This document shows positions 54,554-62,820 of a stretch of 64,000 nucleotides of DNA, in pieces; position 1 is the stretch's first letter, and each line of letters begins with the position of its first letter. This stretch comes from Aureimonas sp. AU20 (GTDB lineage Bacteria > Pseudomonadota > Alphaproteobacteria > Rhizobiales > Rhizobiaceae). Location of the stretch: assembly GCF_001442755.1 (NCBI RefSeq), contig NZ_CP006367.1, forward strand, positions 1,860,001 to 1,924,000, written 5' to 3'. Position numbers and translations under genes: made by a program. The notes under the pieces are model-generated. The model saw only the letters and a program-made list of their open reading frames with translations, did no database searches and was not told where the DNA came from.

Positions 54554-55531
54554 TTATTCTGCGGCTTGTCGCTGGGCCTGCGCGTCCAGCGCCTGGCCCG
54601 CCAGCCAGCGCTCGGCCTCCAGCGCGGCCATGCAGCCGAGGCCCGCCGCCGTCACGGCCTGCCGATAGATGTCGTCGGCCACATCCCCCGCCGCGAACAC
54701 GCCCTCGACCGAGGTCTTGGTGGTGCCCGGCTCGACCCAGAGATAGTTGCCGTCCTTCTTGCGCAGCTGATCGCCGAACACCTCGGTCGCCGGCGCGTGG
54801 CCGATGGCGACGAACACGCCGTCGGTCGCGATCGCCTGCGTCTCGCCGGTCTCGCGGTTGCGCAGCGTGATGCCCGTCACCGACTTCATCGGCTTGGTCT
54901 GGCCGGTAATCTCCGCCACTTCGCTGTTCCAGATCACGCGGACATTGTCCTTGGCGAAGAGGCGGTTCTGCATGATGCGCTCGGCGCGGAACTCGGCGCG
55001 GCGGTGGACCACCGTCACGGATTTCGCGATATGCGAGAGATAGAGCGCTTCCTCGACCGCCGTGTTGCCGCCGCCCACCACGACCACGTCCTTGCCGCGA
55101 TAGAAGAACCCGTCGCAGGTGGCGCAGGCCGAAACGCCGAAGCCCTGGAACGCGGCTTCCGACTCGAGCCCGAGCCAGCGGGCCTGCGCGCCGGTCGCGA
55201 TGATGACGGCATTGGCGGTGTAGGTCGTGCCGCTGTCGCCACGGAAGCGGAAGGGGCGCACGGACAGATCGGCCTCGACGATGAGGTCGGAGGCCATCTC
55301 GGCGCCGACATTGAGCGCCTGCGCCTTCATCTCCTCCATCAGGAACGGGCCGGCGATCGGATCGCGGTAGCCTGGATAGTTCTCGACATCGGAGGTGATC
55401 GTCAGCTGGCCGCCTTCCTGCAGGCCGGCGACGAGCAGCGGCTTCATCATGGCGCGGGCGGCGTAGATCGCGGCCGTGTAGCCGGCGGGGCCGGAGCCGA
55501 TCACGAGGACTTCGGCAAAACGCTCAGACAT
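54554..55531 (-). CDS. trxB: thioredoxin reductase
   Basis: TrxB (325 residues) reduces thioredoxin with NADPH. The FAD-binding motif is LVIGSGPAGYTAAIYAAR (from residue 9), the redox-active pair is CATC (136-139), the NADPH motif is VVVGGGNTAVEEALYL, and the C-terminal AGDVADDIYRQAVTAAGLGC binds FAD. The start at 55531 gives MSERFAEVLVIG; the frame open to 55618 includes leader sequence. It lies 30 bases upstream of lsrB on the same strand and may be co-transcribed with it. Confidence 0.97.
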   Translation of the reverse strand: MSERFAEVLVIGSGPAGYTAAIYAARAMMKPLLVAGLQEGGQLTITSDVENYPGYRDPIAGPFLMEEMKAQALNVGAEMASDLIVEADLSVRPFRFRGDSGTTYTANAVIIATGAQARWLGLESEAAFQGFGVSACATCDGFFYRGKDVVVVGGGNTAVEEALYLSHIAKSVTVVHRRAEFRAERIMQNRLFAKDNVRVIWNSEVAEITGQTKPMKSVTGITLRNRETGETQAIATDGVFVAIGHAPATEVFGDQLRKKDGNYLWVEPGTTKTSVEGVFAAGDVADDIYRQAVTAAGLGCMAALEAERWLAGQALDAQAQRQAAE

Positions 55532-55775
55532 GACATCACCCGCGACATGGGACCCGCGACCTTCCCGCGAAACCCGTAAGACCTGACACTGCCAGACATG
55601 GCCCCTCGGACATGGCACCGGCCGTTCCTTGTTTCAATACGGGAGCAAGACGGGTCCGACAACCGTCGGAGTTGCCGATGTGCCACAGTTTCCCCGGTTT
55701 CAATGCGTGGGGTGGACGGCGGCAAAAGGTCACGATACGTTTAGGGGGCTTTCAACACTGGAAAGGGGAGGCTTC

Positions 55776-55862
55776 ATGATCGATTGCATGTTCGTTTCCC
55801 CAGCCTGGGCCCGTCGTCATCCTTCGACGCTTCGCCCGGCTTCTGCCACGCCTCGGGTCTGA
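55776..55862 (+). CDS. candidate 28-residue leader peptide
   Basis: A short frame encodes MIDCMFVSPAWARRHPSTLR followed by eight more residues. It is preceded by an excellent Shine-Dalgarno (AAGGGGAGG) six bases before the ATG. It lies about 120 bases upstream of an ABC exporter gene on the same strand. No family is known. Its ribosome-binding site is better than the exporter's, which suggests a translated leader peptide; its coding status is unproven. Confidence 0.4.
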   Translation: MIDCMFVSPAWARRHPSTLRPASATPRV

Positions 55863-55983
55863 TTCCCGCCGCAGGCAGCTTCTCCGTGTTGTGTCCGTTG
55901 CGGACCCGACGCTCCCCCTGATCCGATCCGCGCCTCGTCGCGGCTTTCCAGGAGACGGCGCCGCTTTGTCGCGCCGGACCATC

Positions 55984-57789
55984 ATGACCGTTTTACCTCA
56001 ACGTGATCGCGGCGACGCGATCCGCACCGTTCTTCGTTTCACCTTTCACAAGTGGGCCTCCGAGCGCCGGCTGGCCTGGACCATCGCCCTGTCGATCACG
56101 CTGGCCACGCTGGCGGACGTGTTCGTGCCCTTCTTCGCCGGGCGGCTGGTGGATGCAGTGGCGCGCGGCGAGATGGCGCGCGAGGCGGCCCTGACGGAGG
56201 GCCTGTGGGCGCTCGCCTCGATGGCGGCGCTCGGCCTCGTGTTCCTCGCCTGCCGGCATTTCGCCTGGACCGCCGTCGTGCCGATGACGCTGCGGATCAT
56301 GCGGCGCGTTGCCGAGGGCGCCTTCGGCCGGGTCCAGCGCTTCTCCACGGACTGGCACGCCAACAGCTTCTCGGGCTCGGTGGTGCGCCAGATCACGCGC
56401 GGCATGTGGGCGCTCGACCTCCTGCACGACACGCTTCTGTTGGCACTGTTGCCCTCCATGGTCGTGCTGCTCGGCACGGTGACGCTCCTGGCCGTGCAAT
56501 GGCCGATCATGGGCCTCGTCATGGCCATCGGCGCGATCGCCTATGTCGGCATGACGGTCATGCTGTCCATGCGCTACATCGCGCCGGCCTCGCGCGTGTC
56601 GAACCGGATGGACACCCGCGTCGGCGGCGTGTTGGCCGACGCGCTTGCCTGCAACGCCGTGGTCAAGGCCTTCGGCGCCGAACGGCGCGAGGACGTGCGT
56701 CTCTCCGGGGCGCTGGGCGACTGGACCCGCGAGACCCACCGCACGTGGATGCGGCACACATGGTCGGGCAGCGCCCAGATCCTGGTGCTCTGGATCGTGC
56801 GCGTGTCGATCGCGGGCGTCGCCCTTGCCCTCTGGTGGCAGGGGCAGGCGAGCGCGGGCGATCTCACCTATGTGCTCACGACCTATTTCGTAATGCACGG
56901 GTATCTGCGCGAAGTCGGCATGCATGTGAACAACCTGCAGAAGGCCGTCAACGAGATGGAGGAACTGGTGGATCTCCACGACGTCGGCGCGCAGATCGCC
57001 GACGCGCCGGGCGCGCCGCCGCTTCGCGTGACGGGTGGCGAAATCCGGTTCGACCGAGTCAGCTTCCACTACGCCGGGCACGGCACGCCGCTCTACGACG
57101 GGCTGGACGTGACGATCCGCGCCGGCGAGCGGGTAGGCCTGGTCGGCCATTCCGGCTCGGGCAAGTCGACCTTCGTCAAGCTCGTGCAGCGCCTGCATGA
57201 CGTGTCGGGCGGCGAAATCCGCATCGACGGGCAGACCGTGGCTGATGTCACGCAGGAGTCGCTGCGCCGGCAGATCGCCATCGTTCCGCAGGAGTCGATC
57301 CTCTTCCACCGGTCCTTGCGCGACAACATCGCCTATGGCCGGCCGGAGGCGACGACGGGCGAGATCGAGCGCGCGGCGGCGCTGGCCCATGCGGCGGAGT
57401 TCGTCGAACGCCTGCCGCAGGGCTACGACACGATGGTGGGCGAGCGGGGCGTGAAGCTCTCGGGCGGCGAGCGCCAGCGCGTCGCGCTCGCCCGGGCCTT
57501 CCTGGCCGACGCGCCGATCCTGATCCTCGACGAGGCGACCTCGGCGCTGGATTCCGAATCGGAGCGGCTGATCCAGGAGGCGATGGAGCGGCTGATGGTC
57601 GGGCGCACCGCGCTCGTCATCGCGCACCGTCTCTCCACCGTGCGCGCGCTCGACCGCATCCTCGTCTTCGAGCGGGGGCGGGTCGTGGAGGAGGGACCGC
57701 ATGACGCCCTGATGCGGCGTCCCGGCGGCGTCTATCGCCGGCTGGCGGAGCGCCAGGGCGAACCCTCGCTCCTGCGGGACGCGGGCTAA
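55984..57789 (+). CDS. ABC exporter, fused permease/ATPase (third)
   Basis: A 601-residue type IV ABC half-exporter: six helices in the first 320 residues, Walker A GHSGSGKST (388-396), signature LSGGERQRVALARAF and Walker B PILILDEATSALDSE. It is about 25 residues shorter than the tandem pair at 6-9.8 kb and its signature differs (GGERQ rather than GGQRQ), so it is a separate paralogue. The ATG at 55984 is used; the frame is open to 55891. Substrate unknown. A long terminator follows. Confidence 0.9.
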   Translation: MTVLPQRDRGDAIRTVLRFTFHKWASERRLAWTIALSITLATLADVFVPFFAGRLVDAVARGEMAREAALTEGLWALASMAALGLVFLACRHFAWTAVVPMTLRIMRRVAEGAFGRVQRFSTDWHANSFSGSVVRQITRGMWALDLLHDTLLLALLPSMVVLLGTVTLLAVQWPIMGLVMAIGAIAYVGMTVMLSMRYIAPASRVSNRMDTRVGGVLADALACNAVVKAFGAERREDVRLSGALGDWTRETHRTWMRHTWSGSAQILVLWIVRVSIAGVALALWWQGQASAGDLTYVLTTYFVMHGYLREVGMHVNNLQKAVNEMEELVDLHDVGAQIADAPGAPPLRVTGGEIRFDRVSFHYAGHGTPLYDGLDVTIRAGERVGLVGHSGSGKSTFVKLVQRLHDVSGGEIRIDGQTVADVTQESLRRQIAIVPQESILFHRSLRDNIAYGRPEATTGEIERAAALAHAAEFVERLPQGYDTMVGERGVKLSGGERQRVALARAFLADAPILILDEATSALDSESERLIQEAMERLMVGRTALVIAHRLSTVRALDRILVFERGRVVEEGPHDALMRRPGGVYRRLAERQGEPSLLRDAG

Positions 57790-57791
57790 AG

Positions 57792-57836
57792 GGGGCGGCT
57801 GGAAGCGCTCCGGGCTTTGTTGCCCGGGGCCGCCCC
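57792..57836 (+). terminator. terminator-like hairpin after the third ABC exporter
   Basis: GGGGCGGC and GCCGCCCC form the outer stem, and CCGGGC-TTTGTT-GCCCGG forms an inner stem. It lies directly after the stop codon and directly before the inverted-repeat element at 57842. No U tract. Confidence 0.55.
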
Positions 57837-57841
57837 AGCCG

Positions 57842-58112
57842 CTAGAGGCTGTTATGAACATGGGCATGTCTTGTGTCGGATCAGCGAAGATCAGCCCGGG
57901 AGGAGGGAAGATCGGTCAAGACTGGCCGTCTTGGCCGATCTTGCCGACGCTGCGGATGACTTCGCCGATCCGACCCTTCGGGCCGCCCGCCCCGAACCGC
58001 CGGAGAGCGTCGCCGGTTTTGCCGGTAGCACCGCTACCGGCTTCACCCGGCTTCTACCAGGCGGATCGGGGCGGGCGGCACAAGACGTGCCCATGCTCAT
58101 AACAGCCTCTAG
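57842..58112. repeat. 271-base element with 34-base terminal inverted repeats (MITE-like)
   Basis: The ends, CTAGAGGCTGTTATGAACAT... (57842-57875) and its complement (58079-58112), match at 32 of 34 positions. The interior holds further palindromes: AAGATCGGTCAAGAC / GTCTTGGCCGATCTT with one mismatch (57908-57942), and GCCGGTAGC-ACC-GCTACCGGC (58021-58041). No transposase or convincing gene lies inside. This is what a MITE, or a long structured non-coding element, looks like. No clear target-site duplication was seen. Confidence 0.7.
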
Positions 58113-58149
58113 AGCCTCTGCGATGAATTCGAATCCACCGCAGAGGCTC
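58112..58149. repeat. perfect 11-base inverted repeat next to the MITE-like element
   Basis: GAGCCTCTGCG and CGCAGAGGCTC flank a 16-base centre (ATGAATTCGAATCCAC). It abuts the right end of the 271-base element and leads into the dispersed repeat copy at 58160. Confidence 0.6.
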
Positions 58150-58159
58150 AAGGCCTCCA

Positions 58160-58214
58160 ATCTTGCCGCATTGTCCGCCGGCAAAGCCTATCCGCTTTGC
58201 CTGGAAATGCTCTA
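58160..58214 (-). repeat. dispersed palindromic intergenic repeat, copy 2
   Basis: The minus strand begins TAGAGCATTTCCAGGCAAAG and ends GCGGCAAGAT, matching the copy at 4938-4991. The first 23 bases are identical. Here the central hairpin is perfect: GGCAAAGC-GGATAG-GCTTTGCC shape. The repeat lies upstream of trkH. Confidence 0.75.
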
Positions 58215-58229
58215 GAAGCCCAACCAACG

Positions 58230-58264
58230 GACGGCCGGCGAGGGGATGCGCCGGCCGTCTTTCA
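58230..58264 (+). terminator. terminator-like hairpin upstream of trkH
   Basis: GACGGCCGGC and GCCGGCCGTC form a perfect 10-base stem with a 10-base loop, then TTTC. It lies 19 bases before the proposed trkH start and separates trkH from the upstream repeats. Confidence 0.65.
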
Positions 58265-58282
58265 GCCTTCGGGGGTCGCGCC

Positions 58283-59725
58283 ATCGTCAGGACCATTGCC
58301 CATGTCGCCGCGATCTTCGGCCTGGTCCTGGCCGGCGCCATGCTGCTGCCGGCCTTCGTGGACGCGCTCGACGGAAACCGGGACTGGATCGTCTTCATCG
58401 TCTCGGGCGTGGTGATCGCGGCGATCTGCACGCTGATCGCCGTCGCGACGCGCGGCGAGCCCTTCCGGCCGAGCCCACGCCTCGGCTTTCTCCTCGTCAC
58501 CACGATCTGGGCGGCGGGCAGCGCGATCGGCGCGGTGCCGATCTATTTCGCCCTGCCGAAACTCGGCCTCGCGGCGGCCGTCTTCGAATCCGTCTCCGGC
58601 CTCACCACCACCGGCGCCACGACGATTTCGGGGCTCGACGCGCTGCCGCGCGGCCTCTTGCTCTGGCGCTCTCTGCTCAACTTCATGGGCGGTATCGGCA
58701 TCATCGGCATGGCGCTCCTGATCTTTCCCTCGCTGCGGGTCGGCGGCATGGCGCTGTTCCATCTGGAAAGCTCGGATCGCTCGGGCCGGCTTCTGCCGCG
58801 CGTCAGCCAGCTTTCGGCGGGCATCGTCGCGGTCTATCTCTCGCTGACCCTCCTTTGCACGATCCTCTACTACGCCTTCGGCATGTCGCTGTTCGACGCG
58901 GTGAACCACGCCATGTCGACGCTCGCGACGGGCGGCTTCTCCACCCATGACGAATCGCTCGGCTTCTTCCAGTCCGACGCGATCCTTCTCGTCTCCACCG
59001 TCTTCATGCTCTTCGGGGCGCTGCCCTTCGTTCTCTATATCCGGTTGTTCCTGCCGCGCCGCTTCCAGCGCTGGCGCGATCCGCAGATCGGGCTGTTTCT
59101 CGCCATCTGCCTCGTGCTGACGCTGATTCTGGCGGCCACGCGGCTTTGGATCAACGGCGTGTCGGTGAAGGAGGCCCTGATCTCGTCCGCCTTCAACCTC
59201 GTCTCGGTCATCACCACGACCGGCTTCGTGTCGGAGGATTTCACGCTCTGGTCGAACGCGGCGCTCGGCATCTTCTTTCTCGCCATGTTCATCGGCGGCT
59301 GCTCCGGCTCGACGGCGGGCGGCATCAAGGTGAACCGCATCATCATTCTCTACGCGCTGGTGCGGGCCAACTTCCGGCGCGTGATCCGGCCCCATTCGGT
59401 GCAGCGGCTGAAATACGGCCATGACGACATCTCGCTGGAAACGCTGCAGAGCGTGACCATCTTCATCTTCCTGTTCTTTCTTTCGCTGCTGGTCGGAACC
59501 ACGGTTCTGGCGATCTACGGCCTCGACCTTCTCACCGCCTTCTCGGCCTCGCTGACGGCGGTCGGCAATGTCGGCCCGGGCTTCGGGCAGCTGATTGGCC
59601 CCGCCGGGAACTTCTCCTTCCTGTCGGCCCCGGCGCTTTGGATCCTGTCCTTCCTGATGCTGATCGGCCGTCTCGAACTCGTGACCGTGCTGGTGCTTCT
59701 ATCCCCGAGCTTCTGGAGAGATTAG
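58283..59725 (+). CDS. trkH: TrkH family potassium uptake protein, non-canonical start
   Basis: TrkH is the channel subunit of the Trk K+ uptake system, about 480 residues here. Its four pore loops are visible: SGLTTTGATT, STLATGGFSTH, SVITTTGFVSEDF and LTAVGNVGPGF. The expected N-terminus (VRTIAHVAAIFGLVLAGAM) has no ATG, GTG or TTG directly before it. The nearest are a TTG at 58163, inside a repeat and before a terminator hairpin, and an ATG at 58340 that would lose half of the first helix. ATC at 58283 (or ATT at 58295) is therefore a possible start. TrkA is not in the window. Confidence 0.85.
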   Translation: MVRTIAHVAAIFGLVLAGAMLLPAFVDALDGNRDWIVFIVSGVVIAAICTLIAVATRGEPFRPSPRLGFLLVTTIWAAGSAIGAVPIYFALPKLGLAAAVFESVSGLTTTGATTISGLDALPRGLLLWRSLLNFMGGIGIIGMALLIFPSLRVGGMALFHLESSDRSGRLLPRVSQLSAGIVAVYLSLTLLCTILYYAFGMSLFDAVNHAMSTLATGGFSTHDESLGFFQSDAILLVSTVFMLFGALPFVLYIRLFLPRRFQRWRDPQIGLFLAICLVLTLILAATRLWINGVSVKEALISSAFNLVSVITTTGFVSEDFTLWSNAALGIFFLAMFIGGCSGSTAGGIKVNRIIILYALVRANFRRVIRPHSVQRLKYGHDDISLETLQSVTIFIFLFFLSLLVGTTVLAIYGLDLLTAFSASLTAVGNVGPGFGQLIGPAGNFSFLSAPALWILSFLMLIGRLELVTVLVLLSPSFWRD

Positions 59726-59890
59726 GAATGTCTTTCGGCGCTCTCCGAGGTCGGCTGGCCGGTCCTTCTTGCCGGCCCCTTCGTCGCGAATGCTTGGCCG
59801 TGCCGCCGGCATCGACTGCGCTTCGCTTCTCGTGATCCAACAAGAAGTCCTCGCCCATCCTCCGCCCGGAGAACGCCGAAAGACATTCCG

Positions 59891-60673
59891 ATGCGCATTG
59901 TCTTCATCAATCTCGACCGCGCCACCGAGCGCCGCGCCTTCATGGAGCGGCAGGGCGAGCGGCTGGGGCTCGCGTTCGAGCGGGTTCGCGCGGTGGAGGC
60001 GGGGGAGATCGGGGACGCCATCGCGGGCGGGCTGAACGGGCGATGGGAGCGGCCGCTGACGCGGGCCGAACTCGGCTGCTTCCTGTCGCATCACGGGCTC
60101 TGGCGGGAGATCGCCTCGGGCGACGAGCCGGTGCTGGTGCTGGAGGACGATGCGATCCTCTCGCGCCGCTTGGTTCAGGCGCTGCCGCGTCTCACCGCCT
60201 TCGAGCGGGCCGAGTTCCTCAATCTGGAGAGCTTCGAGCGCCGCCGCTTCGTGGCGCGGCGCGCGCTCGATCTTGGAGAAGGCGTCGCGGTGCGCCGGGT
60301 GTTTCGCGACAAGTCGGGCTCGGCCGCCTATCTCCTTTGGCCGGCCGGCGCGCGAAAACTTTTGGCGTGGGCCGAGCGGGGCGCGGCGCCGGTGGACGCC
60401 TTCCTGCACGGCCTCGGCTCGCTCGTCTCCTGGCAGGCCGAGCCGGCGCTGGCGATCCAGGCGCATCTCTGGGAGCGGCGCAGCGGCGGCGCCGAGATCA
60501 GCGGCGCGACCTCGATCCAGGCGCCGCGCGGGCGGCTGTCTCTGGCGCCGGCCAACTGGCCGTTTCACGGGCGGCGGGTGATGACGCAAATCCGGCTGGC
60601 CGGGCAGCACCTGAGACGCCTCGGCCCGGCCACCTACCAGCGCACGACACTGCGCGACGAAGACTTCAGCTGA
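59891..60673 (+). CDS. glycosyltransferase family 25 protein
   Basis: A 260-residue GT25-type glycosyltransferase, as in LPS beta-1,4-galactosyltransferases such as LgtB. MRIVFINLDRATERRAFMER opens the domain, and LTRAELGCFLSHHGLWREIA and PVLVLEDDAI (metal/nucleotide-sugar Asp pair) are diagnostic. It probably acts at the inner-membrane cytoplasmic face on LPS core or other glycolipid. Its end overlaps the convergent GT4 gene by eight bases, which links the two in space though not in transcription. Confidence 0.88.
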   Translation: MRIVFINLDRATERRAFMERQGERLGLAFERVRAVEAGEIGDAIAGGLNGRWERPLTRAELGCFLSHHGLWREIASGDEPVLVLEDDAILSRRLVQALPRLTAFERAEFLNLESFERRRFVARRALDLGEGVAVRRVFRDKSGSAAYLLWPAGARKLLAWAERGAAPVDAFLHGLGSLVSWQAEPALAIQAHLWERRSGGAEISGATSIQAPRGRLSLAPANWPFHGRRVMTQIRLAGQHLRRLGPATYQRTTLRDEDFS

Positions 60674-61736
60674 GGCGCCACAATCTGTCGTAGACGGCGT
60701 TGATCGCCTCCGCCTCGCGGGCCAGGGGAAACTCGGCGTGGGCCTTGGCGAGTGCCGCAGAGGAGCCAGCGGCCCGAAGCGCGTCGTCCGCCATCCAGCG
60801 CTCCACGGCCGCGATCATCGCCGAGAGATCGCCCGGAGGAACGATCGTGCCGGTCTCCTCTGTCACGACATCGGAGAACACGCCGACATCGGCGGCGATG
60901 ACCGGCACGCCGGTGGACATGGCCTCCAGCGGCGTCAGGCCGAAGCCCTCCCAGCGCTGCGGCGCGACGAAGAGATCGAGCGCCTGATACCAATGCTCGA
61001 TGTCGCGATGCTCGCCGACGAAGAGGATGCGATCGGCAAGCCCCGCCGTCTCGACGCGTTGCCTGAGATCGGCTTCGAAGGATTGGTGCTCCGCCGTCGC
61101 GCGGCCGGCGATCACGGCCTGCCAGCCGGGATGATGCGGCAGAAGCGCGATCATCGCCTCCACGAAGAGATCCGTGCCCTTCTGCCGGCGCACGCGGCCG
61201 AAGCAGCCGAGCGTGCGCGAGGAGGGGGCAAGGCCGAGGGCTTCGCGCGCCGCCTCGCGGCTGGCGGCGGGGCGAAACCGGGTCTGGTCGATGCCGTGGG
61301 TGATGGTGGTGTGGGGAACCGAGAGATAGGCGCCGGTGCGCGTGCTGGTCGCAATCACCGCGTCCATGCGCGAGATGAGCCAGCGTGTGTAGCCGGTGTG
61401 GCGGCGCTGCGAGGCGGAGGTGAAGACGAGGCGCAGCGGCATGCGCAAGACGTCCCGCAACAGGATGCCGGGCAGCATCTCGACATTGCGCCTGGCGTGC
61501 CAGATGCGGAAGGGCCGGCCTTCGGGCCTGCGCCAAAGGCCGGGCAGGTCGCGCCACCGGAGCTTCGGCAAATGCGCGGGCAGGCCGGGGCCTAGGGCCC
61601 GGATGTCGAGCGCTTTGGCCTGTTCGGGAACGAGCTGGATGATCGTGGAGGTGACGCCCGACAGGCGGCGCTTGAAATTGGGCGCGATCACCAGGGCCCG
61701 GCGGACCGGGCCGCCGGGCTGACCCGCTTTGCTCAC
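60666..61736 (-). CDS. lpcC: glycosyltransferase family 4, LpcC-like
   Basis: A 356-residue GT-B fold glycosyltransferase. The N-terminus RRALVIAPNFKRRLSGVTST and the C-terminal LDLFVAPQRWEGFGLTPLEA with MSTGVPVIAADVGVFSDVV match rhizobial LpcC, which adds mannose to the LPS core. Family assignment is firm; the acceptor is inferred. The start ATG at 61736 is the last of four bases shared with the end of the HD gene upstream (ATGA), so the two are coupled. It converges with the GT25 gene. Confidence 0.85.
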   Translation of the reverse strand: MSKAGQPGGPVRRALVIAPNFKRRLSGVTSTIIQLVPEQAKALDIRALGPGLPAHLPKLRWRDLPGLWRRPEGRPFRIWHARRNVEMLPGILLRDVLRMPLRLVFTSASQRRHTGYTRWLISRMDAVIATSTRTGAYLSVPHTTITHGIDQTRFRPAASREAAREALGLAPSSRTLGCFGRVRRQKGTDLFVEAMIALLPHHPGWQAVIAGRATAEHQSFEADLRQRVETAGLADRILFVGEHRDIEHWYQALDLFVAPQRWEGFGLTPLEAMSTGVPVIAADVGVFSDVVTEETGTIVPPGDLSAMIAAVERWMADDALRAAGSSAALAKAHAEFPLAREAEAINAVYDRLWRLS

Positions 61737-62179
61737 GCCGCCGCCTGGATGGCGGCGTCGAGTTCGCGCAGCTCCGCCTCGTAGCGGGCGATGCGCTCTT
61801 CGGCTTCCGGGCCGGACATGAACTGCCGGGCGCTTTCCAGATTGTCCTTCAGGTCGGCGCGCTTGACCGAGCGGGCGAGCGGCAGGGCGACGGCGCGGGC
61901 GACGAAGGCCTGATCGCTTTCGCCTTCGCGCCGCGTCAGCGCATCGACGGCCGCGACGATCTCGGGCGAGAAGCCCTTGGCGGCGAGCGCACTCAGCGTC
62001 CAGCCAGGGCCTTTCTCGACCACGTCGTGGAGGAGGGCGACGATGCGCTCGTCCTCGCCGCAGACGCAGCCGGCGACGCGGCGTAAGTGAGCCAGGAAAG
62101 GACGCCCGCGCTTGTCGAGCTGGCCTTCATGGGCGACCGAGGCGATGGCCTCGGCCTTTTCAAGGGGAGAAGTCGGCAT
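61733..62179 (-). CDS. HD-domain protein related to (p)ppGpp hydrolases (SpoT/Mesh1-like)
   Basis: A 148-residue single HD domain. AHEGQLDKRGRPFLAHLRRV gives His17 and His31, ALLHDVVEKGP gives His51-Asp52, and VKRADLKDNL gives a late Asp, the order seen in the hydrolase half of RelA/SpoT and in small alarmone hydrolases such as Mesh1. No synthetase domain is present. A role in clearing (p)ppGpp is inferred. It overlaps lpcC by four bases and follows greA by 12. Confidence 0.78.
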   Translation of the reverse strand: MPTSPLEKAEAIASVAHEGQLDKRGRPFLAHLRRVAGCVCGEDERIVALLHDVVEKGPGWTLSALAAKGFSPEIVAAVDALTRREGESDQAFVARAVALPLARSVKRADLKDNLESARQFMSGPEAEERIARYEAELRELDAAIQAAA

Positions 62180-62191
62180 GACGGAACGCGC

Positions 62192-62665
62192 TCAGACCCA
62201 GCGCAATTCGATGATCTCGTAGGAGCGGGCGCCGCCCGGCGCGGCCACCTCGACCGTGTCGCCCTCGCTCTTGCCGATCAGCGCGCGCGCGATGGGCGAG
62301 GAGATGGAGATGCGGCCCTGCTTCACGTCGGCCTCGGCATCGCCGACGATCTGGTAGACCTTCTCCTCCTCGGTGTCCTCGTCCACGAGCTTCACCGTGG
62401 CGCCGAACTTGACGCGGTCGCCGGACAGCTTGGAAACGTCGATGACCTCGGCGCGCGCGGTCAGATCCTCCAGCTCGCCGATCCGGCCCTCGTTGAGGCT
62501 CTGCGCCTCCTTGGCCGAATGATATTCGGCGTTTTCGGACAGGTCGCCATGGGCGCGCGCTTCCGAAATCGCGGTGATGATCCGGGGGCGTTCTTCCTGC
62601 TGGCGGCGGCGAAGCTCTTCCTTGAGCGTCTCGAACCCGCTGACAGTCATCGGCACTTTTTCCAT
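62192..62665 (-). CDS. greA: transcription elongation factor GreA
   Basis: GreA (157 residues) rescues backtracked RNA polymerase by stimulating transcript cleavage. The N-terminal coiled coil ([20 protein letters not shown], then [20 protein letters not shown]) holds the acidic DLSE tip; the C-terminal domain includes [20 protein letters not shown]. The ATG at 62665 gives [12 protein letters not shown]. It follows carB on the same strand but is separated by a terminator. Confidence 0.96.
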   Translation of the reverse strand: MEKVPMTVSGFETLKEELRRRQQEERPRIITAISEARAHGDLSENAEYHSAKEAQSLNEGRIGELEDLTARAEVIDVSKLSGDRVKFGATVKLVDEDTEEEKVYQIVGDAEADVKQGRISISSPIARALIGKSEGDTVEVAAPGGARSYEIIELRWV

Positions 62666-62698
62666 GCCCTCTACCCTTACATTCCCGACGCCCGGCGG

Positions 62699-62727
62699 GG
62701 GCCGGACCGTCTTGCTTTGTCCGGCCC
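62699..62727 (-). promoter_or_regulatory. hairpin in the greA leader
   Basis: GGGCCGGAC and GTCCGGCCC form a perfect 9-base stem with an 11-base loop, 34 bases upstream of the greA start. It may be part of the greA 5' leader. Confidence 0.5.
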
Positions 62728-62738
62728 TTGCCGGAAGT

Positions 62739-62779
62739 AAAAAGCCGGCCGGCTTCCCATGAGGAAACCAGCCGACCGG
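62739..62779 (-). terminator. Rho-independent terminator of carB
   Basis: On the minus strand CCGGTCGGCTGG...CCGGCCGGC pairs around a loop containing TCAT and is followed by UUUUU. It lies about 40 bases after the carB stop. Confidence 0.75.
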
Positions 62780-62820
62780 ACATTCATGATAGGACGAGTC
62801 TATACAGGCTCGCCCTGAAC

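Noticed and set aside
53378..55579. A 733-residue plus-strand open frame opposite lsrB and trxB
   Set aside because: It is antisense to two complete, motif-bearing genes and has no domain of its own.
57854..58184. Open frames inside the inverted-repeat element (82 residues plus strand, 97 residues minus strand)
   Set aside because: They start in the terminal repeats themselves and follow the palindromes; no protein family fits.
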